From an uncultured Collinsella sp. (lineage in GTDB: Bacteria > Actinomycetota > Coriobacteriia > Coriobacteriales > Coriobacteriaceae), in NCBI GenBank assembly GCA_900541855.1, contig UQLD01000010.1:10196-74195 (forward strand): a stretch of DNA of 64,000 bases, given 5' to 3'. A model generated the notes under the pieces. The model ran no database searches, was not told the DNA's origin, and worked only from the letters and a program-made list of their open reading frames with translations. Positions 1 to 10,090 of the stretch are shown here, one piece after another. Numbering within the stretch: the first letter of the stretch is position 1; every line of letters begins with the position of its first letter. The translations under genes and the position numbers were made by a program.

Positions 1-1157
1 TGAGCGCTCACGCGCATGGATGACGCCAAGTTTTGGAACGTTTCCAGGCGCAGGCTGTCAATCTGCCCGGCGTCCTCGGCCTCGCGAACGGCGCAGCCCG
101 GCTCATGGGTATGCGTGCAATCGCCAAACCGGCACGCGCGCGATGCCTCGACAATCTCGGGGAAGGCGCGCGCCAGACCCCGCTCGTGACCCACGAGCGG
201 TAAGCTGCGCAGGCCCGGGGCATCGGCGATCACGCCGGCGTCGCCCGGCAGTGCCACCATCACGCGCGCGACGGTAGTGTGACGGCCCTGGTCGTCGCGT
301 TCGCGCACACCGCCGGTCGCCAACGTATCGTGGCCCAGCAGCGCATTGAGCAGCGTCGACTTGCCGGCACCCGACTCGCCCAGAATCATGGCGCAGCTCC
401 CGGCAGGCACGCAGGAACGAACCTCGTCCAGGCCGCGCCCCTCGGCAGAGGACGTCACGATCACGCGCACGTCCGGACCCACCAGGCGGCGCACGCGGTC
501 CAGATCGCGCTCGAGCTCCTCGGCATCGCAGCGATCAGCTTTGGTGAGCACCACCACCGGTTCGGCATCGCAGTCGAGCGCCAACACCAGCGAGCGCGCC
601 ACGCGGTCGAGCAGCACCTCACCGGCACCGAGCGCCTGCACGATTAGCACGCTATCCACGTTGGAGCAGAGCACCTGGCGCTCTCCACGGGCACGGCCGC
701 GCCAACGCTCAAAGCTCGTACGGCGCGGCAGCACGCACTCAATCACGCCCATATCGTGCCCGGGAGCGCGGCGCACCGCCACACGGTCGCCCACGGCAGG
801 CAACAGGACCTCGTCCTCGCCGCGCGACTTGGCAAACCCCACGGCATGCTCGGCGCGGAAGGTGTCGTCGGCAGTCGCCACCAGCGGAAACCCGCGATCC
901 AAGCGCACCACGACACCCAGCCGCATCTGCTCGGGCTCCTCGGCATGTGCGCAGAAATCATCAAAGGCAGTCTGCTGGGTTTCATCGACTGGCAGGTCAT
1001 CAAACGCCGGAACGTCCTGCAGCGCGTCGAGTCCCGGCACGCTTGCCAGCAGCTCCTCGGCAGATACGGGAGCCTCGGTCGCGAGCTTCCGACGACAATC
1101 ACGCTTAGCCCGCGCCCCCGTCGTCTTTTTCTTCGCTTTAGCCTTCGCCTTGCCCAC
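1..1157 (-). CDS. rsgA: Ribosome biogenesis GTPase RsgA (C-terminus outside window)
   Basis: GTPase that acts on the 30S subunit in late 16S rRNA assembly. The minus-strand frame opens at a GTG at 1157, with GGGAGG five bases upstream, and stays open to the window edge, giving at least 385 residues; the 3' end is missing. GTPase motifs are in the circularly permuted order typical of RsgA: TKAD (G4) near residue 205, then the P-loop GESGAGKST near 259, then DAPG (G3). A CRFGDCTHTHEPGC zinc cluster near residue 345 is diagnostic. The first ~75 residues (Lys/Arg-rich, then acidic) form an extension ahead of the OB fold. Identification is firm; only the start codon is a judgement. Confidence 0.93.
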   Translation of the reverse strand, partial: MGKAKAKAKKKTTGARAKRDCRRKLATEAPVSAEELLASVPGLDALQDVPAFDDLPVDETQQTAFDDFCAHAEEPEQMRLGVVVRLDRGFPLVATADDTFRAEHAVGFAKSRGEDEVLLPAVGDRVAVRRAPGHDMGVIECVLPRRTSFERWRGRARGERQVLCSNVDSVLIVQALGAGEVLLDRVARSLVLALDCDAEPVVVLTKADRCDAEELERDLDRVRRLVGPDVRVIVTSSAEGRGLDEVRSCVPAGSCAMILGESGAGKSTLLNALLGHDTLATGGVRERDDQGRHTTVARVMVALPGDAGVIADAPGLRSLPLVGHERGLARAFPEIVEASRACRFGDCTHTHEPGCAVREAEDAGQIDSLRLETFQNLASSMRVSA

Positions 1158-1235
1158 AAGCGCCTCCCAGCACCCAAAATCACAACTGAGCAGGTATTTT
1201 AAATCAAATAGAGCTGGCCGGGCAAAGCCCTAAAT

Positions 1236-1270
1236 CAAAAAGAGCCGGTCGAGCAAACGCTCGATCGGCT
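1236..1270 (-). terminator. Rho-independent terminator of the P-type ATPase gene
   Basis: A 12-bp stem (arms 1243-1254 and 1259-1270, one G-U pair) with loop AAAC is followed on the minus strand by a T run at 1236-1241. It ends the transcript of the ATPase gene, about 150 bases after its stop codon. Confidence 0.85.
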
Positions 1271-1271
1271 C

Positions 1272-1412
1272 ACAAACTTTCCCTCAGCTTACGGTCCCGA
1301 GAGGTTGTCCGAAGGCCCGACCGCCGAGAGGGGTTTCTTCTGAGCGATCCCGCAGCGCGAAGCGCGAGGACCAGCGAAGAAGAAAACACGCAGGGGCGGG
1401 CCCGGACAGGTT
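1272..1412 (-). ncRNA. Structured 3'-UTR element, divergent copy of the family at 61 and 62 kb
   Basis: Between the ATPase stop codon and its terminator the minus strand can fold into a long imperfect stem (GTCCG/CGGAC, GGCCCG/CGGGCC, TTTCTTC/GAAGAAA). The stem closes a loop holding CTCGC, CTTCGC and GGGATCGC blocks, followed by AGCTGA and AAGTTTGTG just before the terminator hairpin. The same order of blocks occurs in the two copies at 61.05-61.21 and 61.95-62.11 kb. Function unknown; a structured RNA is inferred. Confidence 0.45.
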
Positions 1413-1415
1413 AAC

Positions 1416-4097
<2,682 letters not shown>

Positions 4098-4538
4098 ATA
4101 GAGTCCCCTCCTGGGATTCGGGCCACTCAGCAGATTGATGCCCGATCATAATTCCCAGGAGAAGGGCAAGGGCTCATCAAGGCTGCCGTGCTGAGCGGCA
4201 GTTGATAGTGGAGCTATGGTACCCCAAAGCGGCGCGTCTAGCCAAAACATTCCAATTGGAAACACGGCTCGAGTGCAACGATGCAGACCGTATGATGTTC
4301 GACATTGATAAAACGTTTTTTCTTCGGTGCATCATCAAACTGAAATATCGCCCAGATAGCAGCGGTTAGAACGGTTGGTAAAGTTTTTGCATATACCGTT
4401 TATTCGCAAAAAATGAACTTCTAATTCGGCATACGGTCGATTTTTTGGGGTATTCGGTCGGCATTTCGTTATAATCATCTCAGTTTTATTTCTTATGGTT
4501 TATCTATCAGCGCAAGACGATGTCAGATGGAGGTCTGA
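4098..4538. promoter_or_regulatory. Divergent promoter region between ATPase and pyk
   Basis: No gene is seen in these 441 bases. A perfect TATAAT at 4470-4475 is a likely -10 for pyk, without a convincing -35. A 12-bp palindrome TTCCAATTGGAA lies at 4250-4261. The block 4300-4475 is markedly AT-rich for this genome and contains related ATACGGTCG and ATTCGGTCG strings, possible regulator sites. Confidence 0.5.
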
Positions 4539-5999
4539 ATGTACAAGCGCACCAAGATTGTATGCACCATGGGTCCCGCCTGCGATAGCGACGAGACCAT
4601 CCGTGAGATGATCAAGGCGGGCATGAACGTCGCCCGTTTTAACTTCTCGCACGGATCCTACGACGAGCACCACGGTCGCATCGAGCGCGTCCGTCGTATT
4701 TCCAAGGAGCTCGGTCTGCCCGTCGGCATCCTGCTCGACACCAAGGGCCCCGAGGTCCGCACCGGCCTTCTGGTCGACGGCAAGAAGGTTGCCGTCAAGA
4801 CCGGCGACAAGATCGTCGTCACCGCTCAGCCCACGTCCGAGGATTTCCACGGCACCTCTGAGCACATCTCCCTCGACTACCTGGCTCTGCCCTCCGAGGT
4901 CGAGAAGGGCTCCCTCATCCTGATCGATGACGGCCTGGTTGCCCTCGAGGTCGAGTCCGTCGACGGCCAGGACATGACCTGCGTCGTCAAGAACGACGGC
5001 CTGATCGGCGAGCGCAAGGGTGTTAACATGCCCAACGTCAACATCTCGCTGCCCGCTATCACCGAGCGCGATCGTCAGGACATCCTCTTTGGCCTGACCG
5101 AGAACATCGACTACATCGCCGCTTCCTTCATCCGTGACGGCGAGTCCGTCCGCGGCATCCGCGAGCTTTGCCGCGAGAACGGCGGCGAGCACGTGACGAT
5201 CTTCCCGAAGATCGAGTGCGCCCTGGGCGTCGAGAACTTCGACGAGATCCTCGAGGCTTCCGACGGCATCATGGTCGCCCGTGGCGACCTGGGCATCGAG
5301 ATCAAGCCCGAGCTCGTTCCGCACATCCAGAAGGAAATCATCGCTAAGTGCAACGCAGCCTACAAGCCCGTTATCACCGCTACGCAGATGCTCGACTCCA
5401 TGCAGCAGAACCCGCGCCCGACGCGCGCCGAGGTTGCCGACGTTGCTAACGCCATTTACGACGGCACCGACGCCGTTATGCTCTCTGGCGAGTCCGCTGC
5501 CGGTAAGTACCCGGTCGAGGCCGTTAAGATGCAGGCCAGCATTGCTCTCGAGACCGAGAAGTACCTCCCGGCTCACGCCCCGCTCGAGGTTCCGGCTGAC
5601 GCTCACGGCACCCGCGTCGTCAACAACGTTGTGGGTATGTCCGCTGTGAACATGGCCACCACCGTTGGCGCCAAGTGCATCACCGTGCCGACGACCACCG
5701 GTCGTACCGCTCGCCTGATTTCGCACTTCCGTCCCAACATGCCGATCTGCGCGTTCTCCCGCCACGAGTGGGCCGTCCAGCAGATGATCATGTACTGGGG
5801 CGTTATCCCGCATCAGGCCGAGATTACCCAGGGCACCGTCAACGGCACGATCGTCAAGGCGATCGAGACCGCTAAGGAGCTCGGCTACGTCGAGGCCGGC
5901 GATCTGACCGTCGCTACCGCCGGCGATCCCCGCATGAGCGTCCAGCTCGAGGACAAGGTCTCCTCGACCAACGTCGCATACGTCGCTCAGGTGCGCTAA
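4539..5999 (+). CDS. pyk: Pyruvate kinase
   Basis: Cytoplasmic glycolytic enzyme that converts phosphoenolpyruvate and ADP to pyruvate and ATP. The 486 residues start with the typical KRTKIVCTMGPACDS strand, contain the RFNFSHG loop, the LLDTKGPE stretch, the catalytic FPKIE region and MVARGDLG, and end in the C-terminal allosteric domain without the extra PEP-utiliser domain found in some Firmicutes. GGAGG lies five bases before the ATG. Codon use is strongly biased to C/T-ending codons, as in highly expressed genes. It is monocistronic, closed by a strong terminator. Confidence 0.97.
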   Translation: MYKRTKIVCTMGPACDSDETIREMIKAGMNVARFNFSHGSYDEHHGRIERVRRISKELGLPVGILLDTKGPEVRTGLLVDGKKVAVKTGDKIVVTAQPTSEDFHGTSEHISLDYLALPSEVEKGSLILIDDGLVALEVESVDGQDMTCVVKNDGLIGERKGVNMPNVNISLPAITERDRQDILFGLTENIDYIAASFIRDGESVRGIRELCRENGGEHVTIFPKIECALGVENFDEILEASDGIMVARGDLGIEIKPELVPHIQKEIIAKCNAAYKPVITATQMLDSMQQNPRPTRAEVADVANAIYDGTDAVMLSGESAAGKYPVEAVKMQASIALETEKYLPAHAPLEVPADAHGTRVVNNVVGMSAVNMATTVGAKCITVPTTTGRTARLISHFRPNMPICAFSRHEWAVQQMIMYWGVIPHQAEITQGTVNGTIVKAIETAKELGYVEAGDLTVATAGDPRMSVQLEDKVSSTNVAYVAQVR

Positions 6000-6032
6000 A
6001 TCGTACTTGCAAGCAGATTTGCATTGCAAAGG

Positions 6033-6063
6033 GCCCGGAAGGCATTGCCTTCCGGGCTTTTTT
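6033..6063 (+). terminator. Terminator of pyk
   Basis: An 11-bp GC-rich stem (6033-6043 with 6047-6057) is followed by six Ts. The 130 bases after it, up to the next convergent gene, hold nothing recognisable. Confidence 0.93.
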
Positions 6064-6199
6064 AAGACCTTCTTCATATGCCGCCTCATCGATTTGCGTT
6101 CAGTCGCAAGCCTCTCCGATGCCGAGCGCACCACCGAAGACGCCTGCGACGGGAGCCGTTGGTCAATTGGGATGAACTGTTCACCGTCAAGCCGGCCGG

Positions 6200-7048
6200 C
6201 TAGCAGCTAGCGATCAGGGGGACTGCGGGGACGTCAGAAGCGGCAACGCGAGCCGCAAAGCCCGCCTCGGTCAGCTCGATGACCTCGGTAAACGTTGCGT
6301 CGAAGAATTTCTCGGTCAGCAGGCGGTATGGCGGATGGTCGGGCTCGCCGGGGTTTTCGCGCACGATCTCGTGCATAACGCCGATGGTCTTGAGCACATA
6401 CTCCTTATGGATGGGATACTGCCCAAAACGCGTCGCCGCAGTATACAGGCGATCGGTCGCGCGCGGAATCGAAACAATGCCGAGCGTCTTGCCGAACCAG
6501 TCAAAGTCGCCTTGCTTTTTAATGCGGAACTCCTCGCACGGCTTGCCGCCGTGCGCCTCCAGGTACTGATTCACGCGCGTATTCCATACGGTATCGGCCA
6601 CCAGATGCGACCAGACACCCAGTGTCAAATCGAGCAACGACTGCGCCACATCTTCGGACGCAAGCGAGAACTCACGAGCGCCGGGACCGACAACCGGCTC
6701 AGCATCCCTGTAGCGCTGGGGATAGTGCACGCGATTCAGTCGCTCGCGCTCCTCGATAATCGAGGTCGCCGCGGCTGGCGCACCGGTGGGCGAACTTTTA
6801 AACAACGGTGCCACATAGGTATCCCAGAACTCGTGCTCACGCGGCTTAGGGATAGGCTCGGGCTTGGCAAAGTGCGTAATGCGGTACGGGATGGGATCGG
6901 CGATGCCAGGGACCATATAGCCCACGAAAATATCCGGAACCACGCAGCCAAACAAAAAGGCATTGCGGTCGCGCACGCTATTGGCAAGTGCACCGGTGCG
7001 CTCCAGCAAACGCTCCGTCTGAGCGATATGAATGTTCCAACTTGGCAT
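6200..7048 (-). CDS. Zinc-dependent phospholipase C family protein
   Basis: Belongs to the zinc-dependent PLC/S1-P1-like fold (282 aa). It begins MPSWNIHIAQTERLL, with the N-terminal Trp and His, and later shows CVVPDIFVGY and SHLVADTVWNTRVN (HxxxD), the usual zinc-ligand pattern. There is no signal peptide, so the protein may act in the cytoplasm; its substrate is unknown. The ATG at 7048 is chosen over the in-frame ATG at 7060 because GGGGGTGG lies between them at RBS distance. It converges with pyk and stands alone. Confidence 0.75.
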   Translation of the reverse strand: MPSWNIHIAQTERLLERTGALANSVRDRNAFLFGCVVPDIFVGYMVPGIADPIPYRITHFAKPEPIPKPREHEFWDTYVAPLFKSSPTGAPAAATSIIEERERLNRVHYPQRYRDAEPVVGPGAREFSLASEDVAQSLLDLTLGVWSHLVADTVWNTRVNQYLEAHGGKPCEEFRIKKQGDFDWFGKTLGIVSIPRATDRLYTAATRFGQYPIHKEYVLKTIGVMHEIVRENPGEPDHPPYRLLTEKFFDATFTEVIELTEAGFAARVAASDVPAVPLIASC

Positions 7049-7128
7049 AGCCACCCCCATAAAAAACCTGGATAACTATACCATCACGGCAAAGCCGCGC
7101 GGGCGGCTACGCACGCTCTACGCAGCAA

Positions 7129-7917
7129 CTAGTCCGTAGTACCGCTTTCGGTTCCATACGACGGCGAAGGCGTCTCGACCACATGGTGATATCGATCGAT
7201 ATAGATTGCACGGGCACCCAGGCGTCGCACCAAATCCTGGTGATGCGTGCTCATCAAGACCGTCTTACCCGCCGCGACGTAGGCCAGCAAGAAGTTGACC
7301 ACGATGTCGCATGAATCCTCGTCGAGCCCATTGGTGGGCTCATCGAGCACTAGGATATCGGGGTTCATCGATACAACTGCCGCCAGCGCCACACGCTTCT
7401 TTTGCCCGCCCGAGAGCTGATAGGGAGAGGCGTCGGCAAGGTCGGCAACCTGGAACAGCCCCATGGCATCGCGCACGCGGCGCTCGAGCTCGTCTGCCGG
7501 CAGCCCCATCTGCGCGGGACCAAAAGCAACTTCCTCGCCCACCGTGGCGCAGAACAGCTGGGCATCGGCGTTTTGGAATACGAAGCCCACGCGCTGGTGG
7601 AACTTCTGAGCAGCAGCAGAATCCTTCAGATACGCCGCATCGACCACGTGCCCGTCAAACAGGTATGCCCCTGCGTCCGCGAGTTCAAGGCCGTTAATAA
7701 GACGCATAATCGTCGTCTTGCCGCAGCCGTTGGGACCGAGCAGGGCAACGAGTTCACCACGATCGACCTGCAGCGACACGCCATCGACAACCGTATGCCC
7801 CGCATAGGAGAACACCACGTCGCGCAGCTCGATGAGCGGAACGACCTCGGCGCCGCCCACACCGTTCGTGCCCGCCGCACTATTCATATCGATCGTCAAA
7901 ACGTCGCCCTTCCCCAT
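7129..7917 (-). CDS. cbiO: ECF-type nickel/cobalt transporter ATP-binding protein
   Basis: ABC ATPase of a group I energy-coupling-factor importer (262 aa) that powers metal uptake by the CbiM/CbiQ membrane pair. Walker A GPNGCGKTT, Q-loop VFQNADAQLF (the QNAD form typical of CbiO/NikO/EcfA), signature LSGGQKKR and Walker B ILVLDEPTNGLD are all present, as is the switch His in STHHQD. It is the last gene of the cbiM-cbiQ-cbiO operon, 28 bases after cbiQ. The RBS is weak (GGGGATG). The metal is inferred to be nickel from the NikR-type operator upstream of the operon. Confidence 0.88.
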   Translation of the reverse strand: MGKGDVLTIDMNSAAGTNGVGGAEVVPLIELRDVVFSYAGHTVVDGVSLQVDRGELVALLGPNGCGKTTIMRLINGLELADAGAYLFDGHVVDAAYLKDSAAAQKFHQRVGFVFQNADAQLFCATVGEEVAFGPAQMGLPADELERRVRDAMGLFQVADLADASPYQLSGGQKKRVALAAVVSMNPDILVLDEPTNGLDEDSCDIVVNFLLAYVAAGKTVLMSTHHQDLVRRLGARAIYIDRYHHVVETPSPSYGTESGTTD

Positions 7918-7945
7918 TTACATCCCCAGTCGGAACCAGCAGCGC

Positions 7946-8782
7946 CTACAGCACGGCGCACAACACTGTCAGCAGCGCCACGCCGGCCGCATAGGCCGCA
8001 TCGCGCCAGCCAAACCTGGCGCGCGCGGGAGCCGGATACGCACCGGCAAAGCCGCGGCAAAGCATAGCCTCGTCCATCGCGCGGCTGCATTTCATCGCCT
8101 TGATAAAGGTCATGCCCATGATACCCGCGATCGAATCGGTACGCGAAAATCCCTCGGGCGCACGGCCAACGCTGCGCAGCATGACCGATTCGCACAGATC
8201 GTGCGCCGTACGACCCAGCACCTCGATGTGCTTGAGCGCCATATCAAACGTAAAGATAACTTCGTCGGGTAGATGCAGCATCTTGAGCGCCGCCGACATG
8301 CGGCTCCACGTGAGGGTCCACGAAACGCCCAGCACCAGCGACACATTAATGAAGGTCTTGAGCGCAATCTTGAGCATGGCGCCCGTAGCGGAAGCACCTA
8401 GCAGCAGGGCAGGCAGCGCCAAAACCACTGCGAGCCCCGCGGCGCCAAGCGCCGGCACAAAGGTCGCGCGCAGCCCGCGTACGGGACGCACGGCAACGAG
8501 CACCAGCGCAATGGCCGCCATCAACATGAGGTACAGCGGGCTTTGTGTCAGGCACACGCACAGGACGCAAACGAATATCCCCACCAGGCGCACCGGAGCC
8601 GAAACGCAAGAAAGGGCGCGGTCGACCATCGACCCGCCCTCGTGCGCGCCTCCACCCAGGCGAACCCGCTCAAGCAGGCTCGCCAGGTGCAGGACGTTCT
8701 TTTGCATCACGCGATGACGAGCGCCCGTGGGCTCGTATCGCTCCTCGGCCGCAAGCCAGCTAGGCAGCTCGACCATCGCCAT
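7946..8782 (-). CDS. cbiQ: ECF-type nickel/cobalt transporter T component CbiQ
   Basis: Membrane coupling subunit (278 aa) linking the ATPase to the substrate-binding component. It has about five hydrophobic segments between residues 60 and 270 and the family's cytoplasmic helix region, with ALARSVGRAPEGF-like charged stretches around residues 185-215. The N-terminal ~55 residues are hydrophilic. The gene overlaps the end of cbiM by 23 bases, implying translational coupling; GGAAAG/GGAG precede the ATG at 8782, though an ATG six bases later is possible. Confidence 0.82.
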   Translation of the reverse strand: MAMVELPSWLAAEERYEPTGARHRVMQKNVLHLASLLERVRLGGGAHEGGSMVDRALSCVSAPVRLVGIFVCVLCVCLTQSPLYLMLMAAIALVLVAVRPVRGLRATFVPALGAAGLAVVLALPALLLGASATGAMLKIALKTFINVSLVLGVSWTLTWSRMSAALKMLHLPDEVIFTFDMALKHIEVLGRTAHDLCESVMLRSVGRAPEGFSRTDSIAGIMGMTFIKAMKCSRAMDEAMLCRGFAGAYPAPARARFGWRDAAYAAGVALLTVLCAVL

Positions 8783-9845
8783 GGGCTCCGCTTTCCTTGA
8801 CCGTCAGCGAGATCAGACGGAATGCGATGGTGAGCACCGCCACGCCAATCACGCCGGACAGGATATACATGGCAGCCTGACCGGCAAAGCCGAGACCCTG
8901 CTCCTCGGAATAGGCCTGCAGGTAATCACCCGTAGGCAGAGCGTCGGCAAAGGTCGGGGTGTCGAGACCGACCGAAGCCTGCAGGCTGTCGTCGCCAGCC
9001 TCCTGAACGGCGGTCGCGGCGCCCTCGGCGTCCCACTCACCCCAGGCGTCACCCGTGGCCAGCAGGCCCAGCGGCGTGGCCACGACAAGCACGGCAACCA
9101 AGATGAGCGTGGGGACCAGCGAGGTCTTCTTTGCAGCAGCGCCCTCGGCAGCAAGCTGTCCATCGGCGGCTTCGGGGCCGACGATAACGCTCGGCGCCGT
9201 CTTCTTGATAAAGCCGTAGATCGCGGCAGTCGCCACGCCCTCGACCACGCCGGCTACCAACATATGCGGGATCATCATGGCCGGAATGGCAATGGACAGC
9301 GGGAAGGGGCAGTACAGCGGAGCGCCCGAAGCATTCGTGAAAAGCATCGGCTGAATACCAAACTCGATTGCTGCGCACAGGGCCGCCAGGCACAGGCCGA
9401 CCCAGCCGCTTACGATGGCCGAAACCGAGGTGCCCCAGCTCTTGTCGTGCAAACGGCTGTTAAGCGCGCGGAACACGATGGCTGCGGCAAACGGCAACAC
9501 GAAGGCCATGTTAAAGCAGTTAGCGCCAAAGGACAGGATGCCGCCGTCGCCAAACAGCAGCGCTTGCAGCGCCAGCGCGACCGAAACCGCGATAGCCGCG
9601 GCCTCGGGGCCCAGCAGCAGCGCGATGAGTGCGCCACCAACGGCGTGGCCAGTGGTGCCGCCGGGCAGCGGCACGTTGAACATCATAAGCAAGAAGGAAA
9701 ATGCGGCGCAGATGCCCAGGAAAGCCATGTGCTCGCGATCGAGCGTGGCGCGCACCTTCTTGATACAGTGAACCCAGACGGGCACCATTGCCACCGCCAT
9801 GACGGCATCGGTCTGCGGGGACAGATAATTATCTGGAATGTGCAT
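8760..9845 (-). CDS. cbiM: Nickel/cobalt ECF transporter substrate component CbiM fused to CbiN/NikN-like domain
   Basis: Integral membrane component that binds and conducts Ni2+ or Co2+ (361 aa). It begins MHIPDNYLSP; the free N-terminus with His2 is the metal ligand conserved in NikM/CbiM. Residues 1-230 form the CbiM membrane core. Residues ~250-361 carry a hydrophobic segment, an extracytoplasmic PTGDYLQAYSEE-type region and a final membrane helix, the NikMN fusion arrangement. GGGAGG lies six bases before the ATG. It is first in the operon, behind a NikR-like operator, so nickel is the more likely substrate, plausibly for urease, hydrogenase or CODH encoded elsewhere. Confidence 0.87.
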   Translation of the reverse strand: MHIPDNYLSPQTDAVMAVAMVPVWVHCIKKVRATLDREHMAFLGICAAFSFLLMMFNVPLPGGTTGHAVGGALIALLLGPEAAAIAVSVALALQALLFGDGGILSFGANCFNMAFVLPFAAAIVFRALNSRLHDKSWGTSVSAIVSGWVGLCLAALCAAIEFGIQPMLFTNASGAPLYCPFPLSIAIPAMMIPHMLVAGVVEGVATAAIYGFIKKTAPSVIVGPEAADGQLAAEGAAAKKTSLVPTLILVAVLVVATPLGLLATGDAWGEWDAEGAATAVQEAGDDSLQASVGLDTPTFADALPTGDYLQAYSEEQGLGFAGQAAMYILSGVIGVAVLTIAFRLISLTVKESGAHGDGRAA

Positions 9846-9902
9846 GTACGCCTCCCGGTTATCGGCGCACGGAATTGCAACGCCGCTTGAATCACCTTTC
9901 CA

Positions 9903-9969
9903 GTGTTACGTAATGTCAGATTCGTAACACGCCGCGGGCTATCATAGCAAAACGGCGCACTGCCGACAA
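9903..9969 (-). promoter_or_regulatory. cbiMQO promoter with NikR-type operator
   Basis: On the minus strand a TTGTCG (-35, 9964-9969) and TATGAT (-10, 9941-9946) are 17 bases apart. Directly downstream of the expected start, 9903-9930 reads GTGTTAC-N14-GTAACAC, a perfect inverted repeat of the NikR type. A repressor bound there would block transcription, so nickel-dependent repression is inferred. Confidence 0.75.
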
Positions 9970-9983
9970 AGCAGCACGCCGTT
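9951..9983 (-). terminator. Terminator downstream of pheT, overlapping the cbi promoter
   Basis: A stem of AACGGCG and CTGC blocks (9951-9963 with 9971-9983) is followed on the minus strand by TTTTG. It lies 108 bases past the pheT stop codon and contains the -35 box of the cbiM promoter in its loop. The intervening 9984-10090 holds no feature that I can name. Confidence 0.6.
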
Positions 9984-10090
9984 ATGTAATGCGCGTGTCA
10001 TATATGCAGGCTCAACGGTGCCTTATACCGAAAACAGCAGTCACGTAAGACTCGGCGGCAGCCGACGCTGGCCTATATCCGGCGCAGGAC

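Noticed and set aside
4500..6134. 544-codon open frame antisense to pyk
   Set aside because: Shadow of a highly biased gene; composition is Asp/Gly/Leu/Val-rich without domains.
6007..6210. 67-codon frame after pyk
   Set aside because: It starts before and runs through the pyk terminator, has no RBS and no similarity that I recognise.
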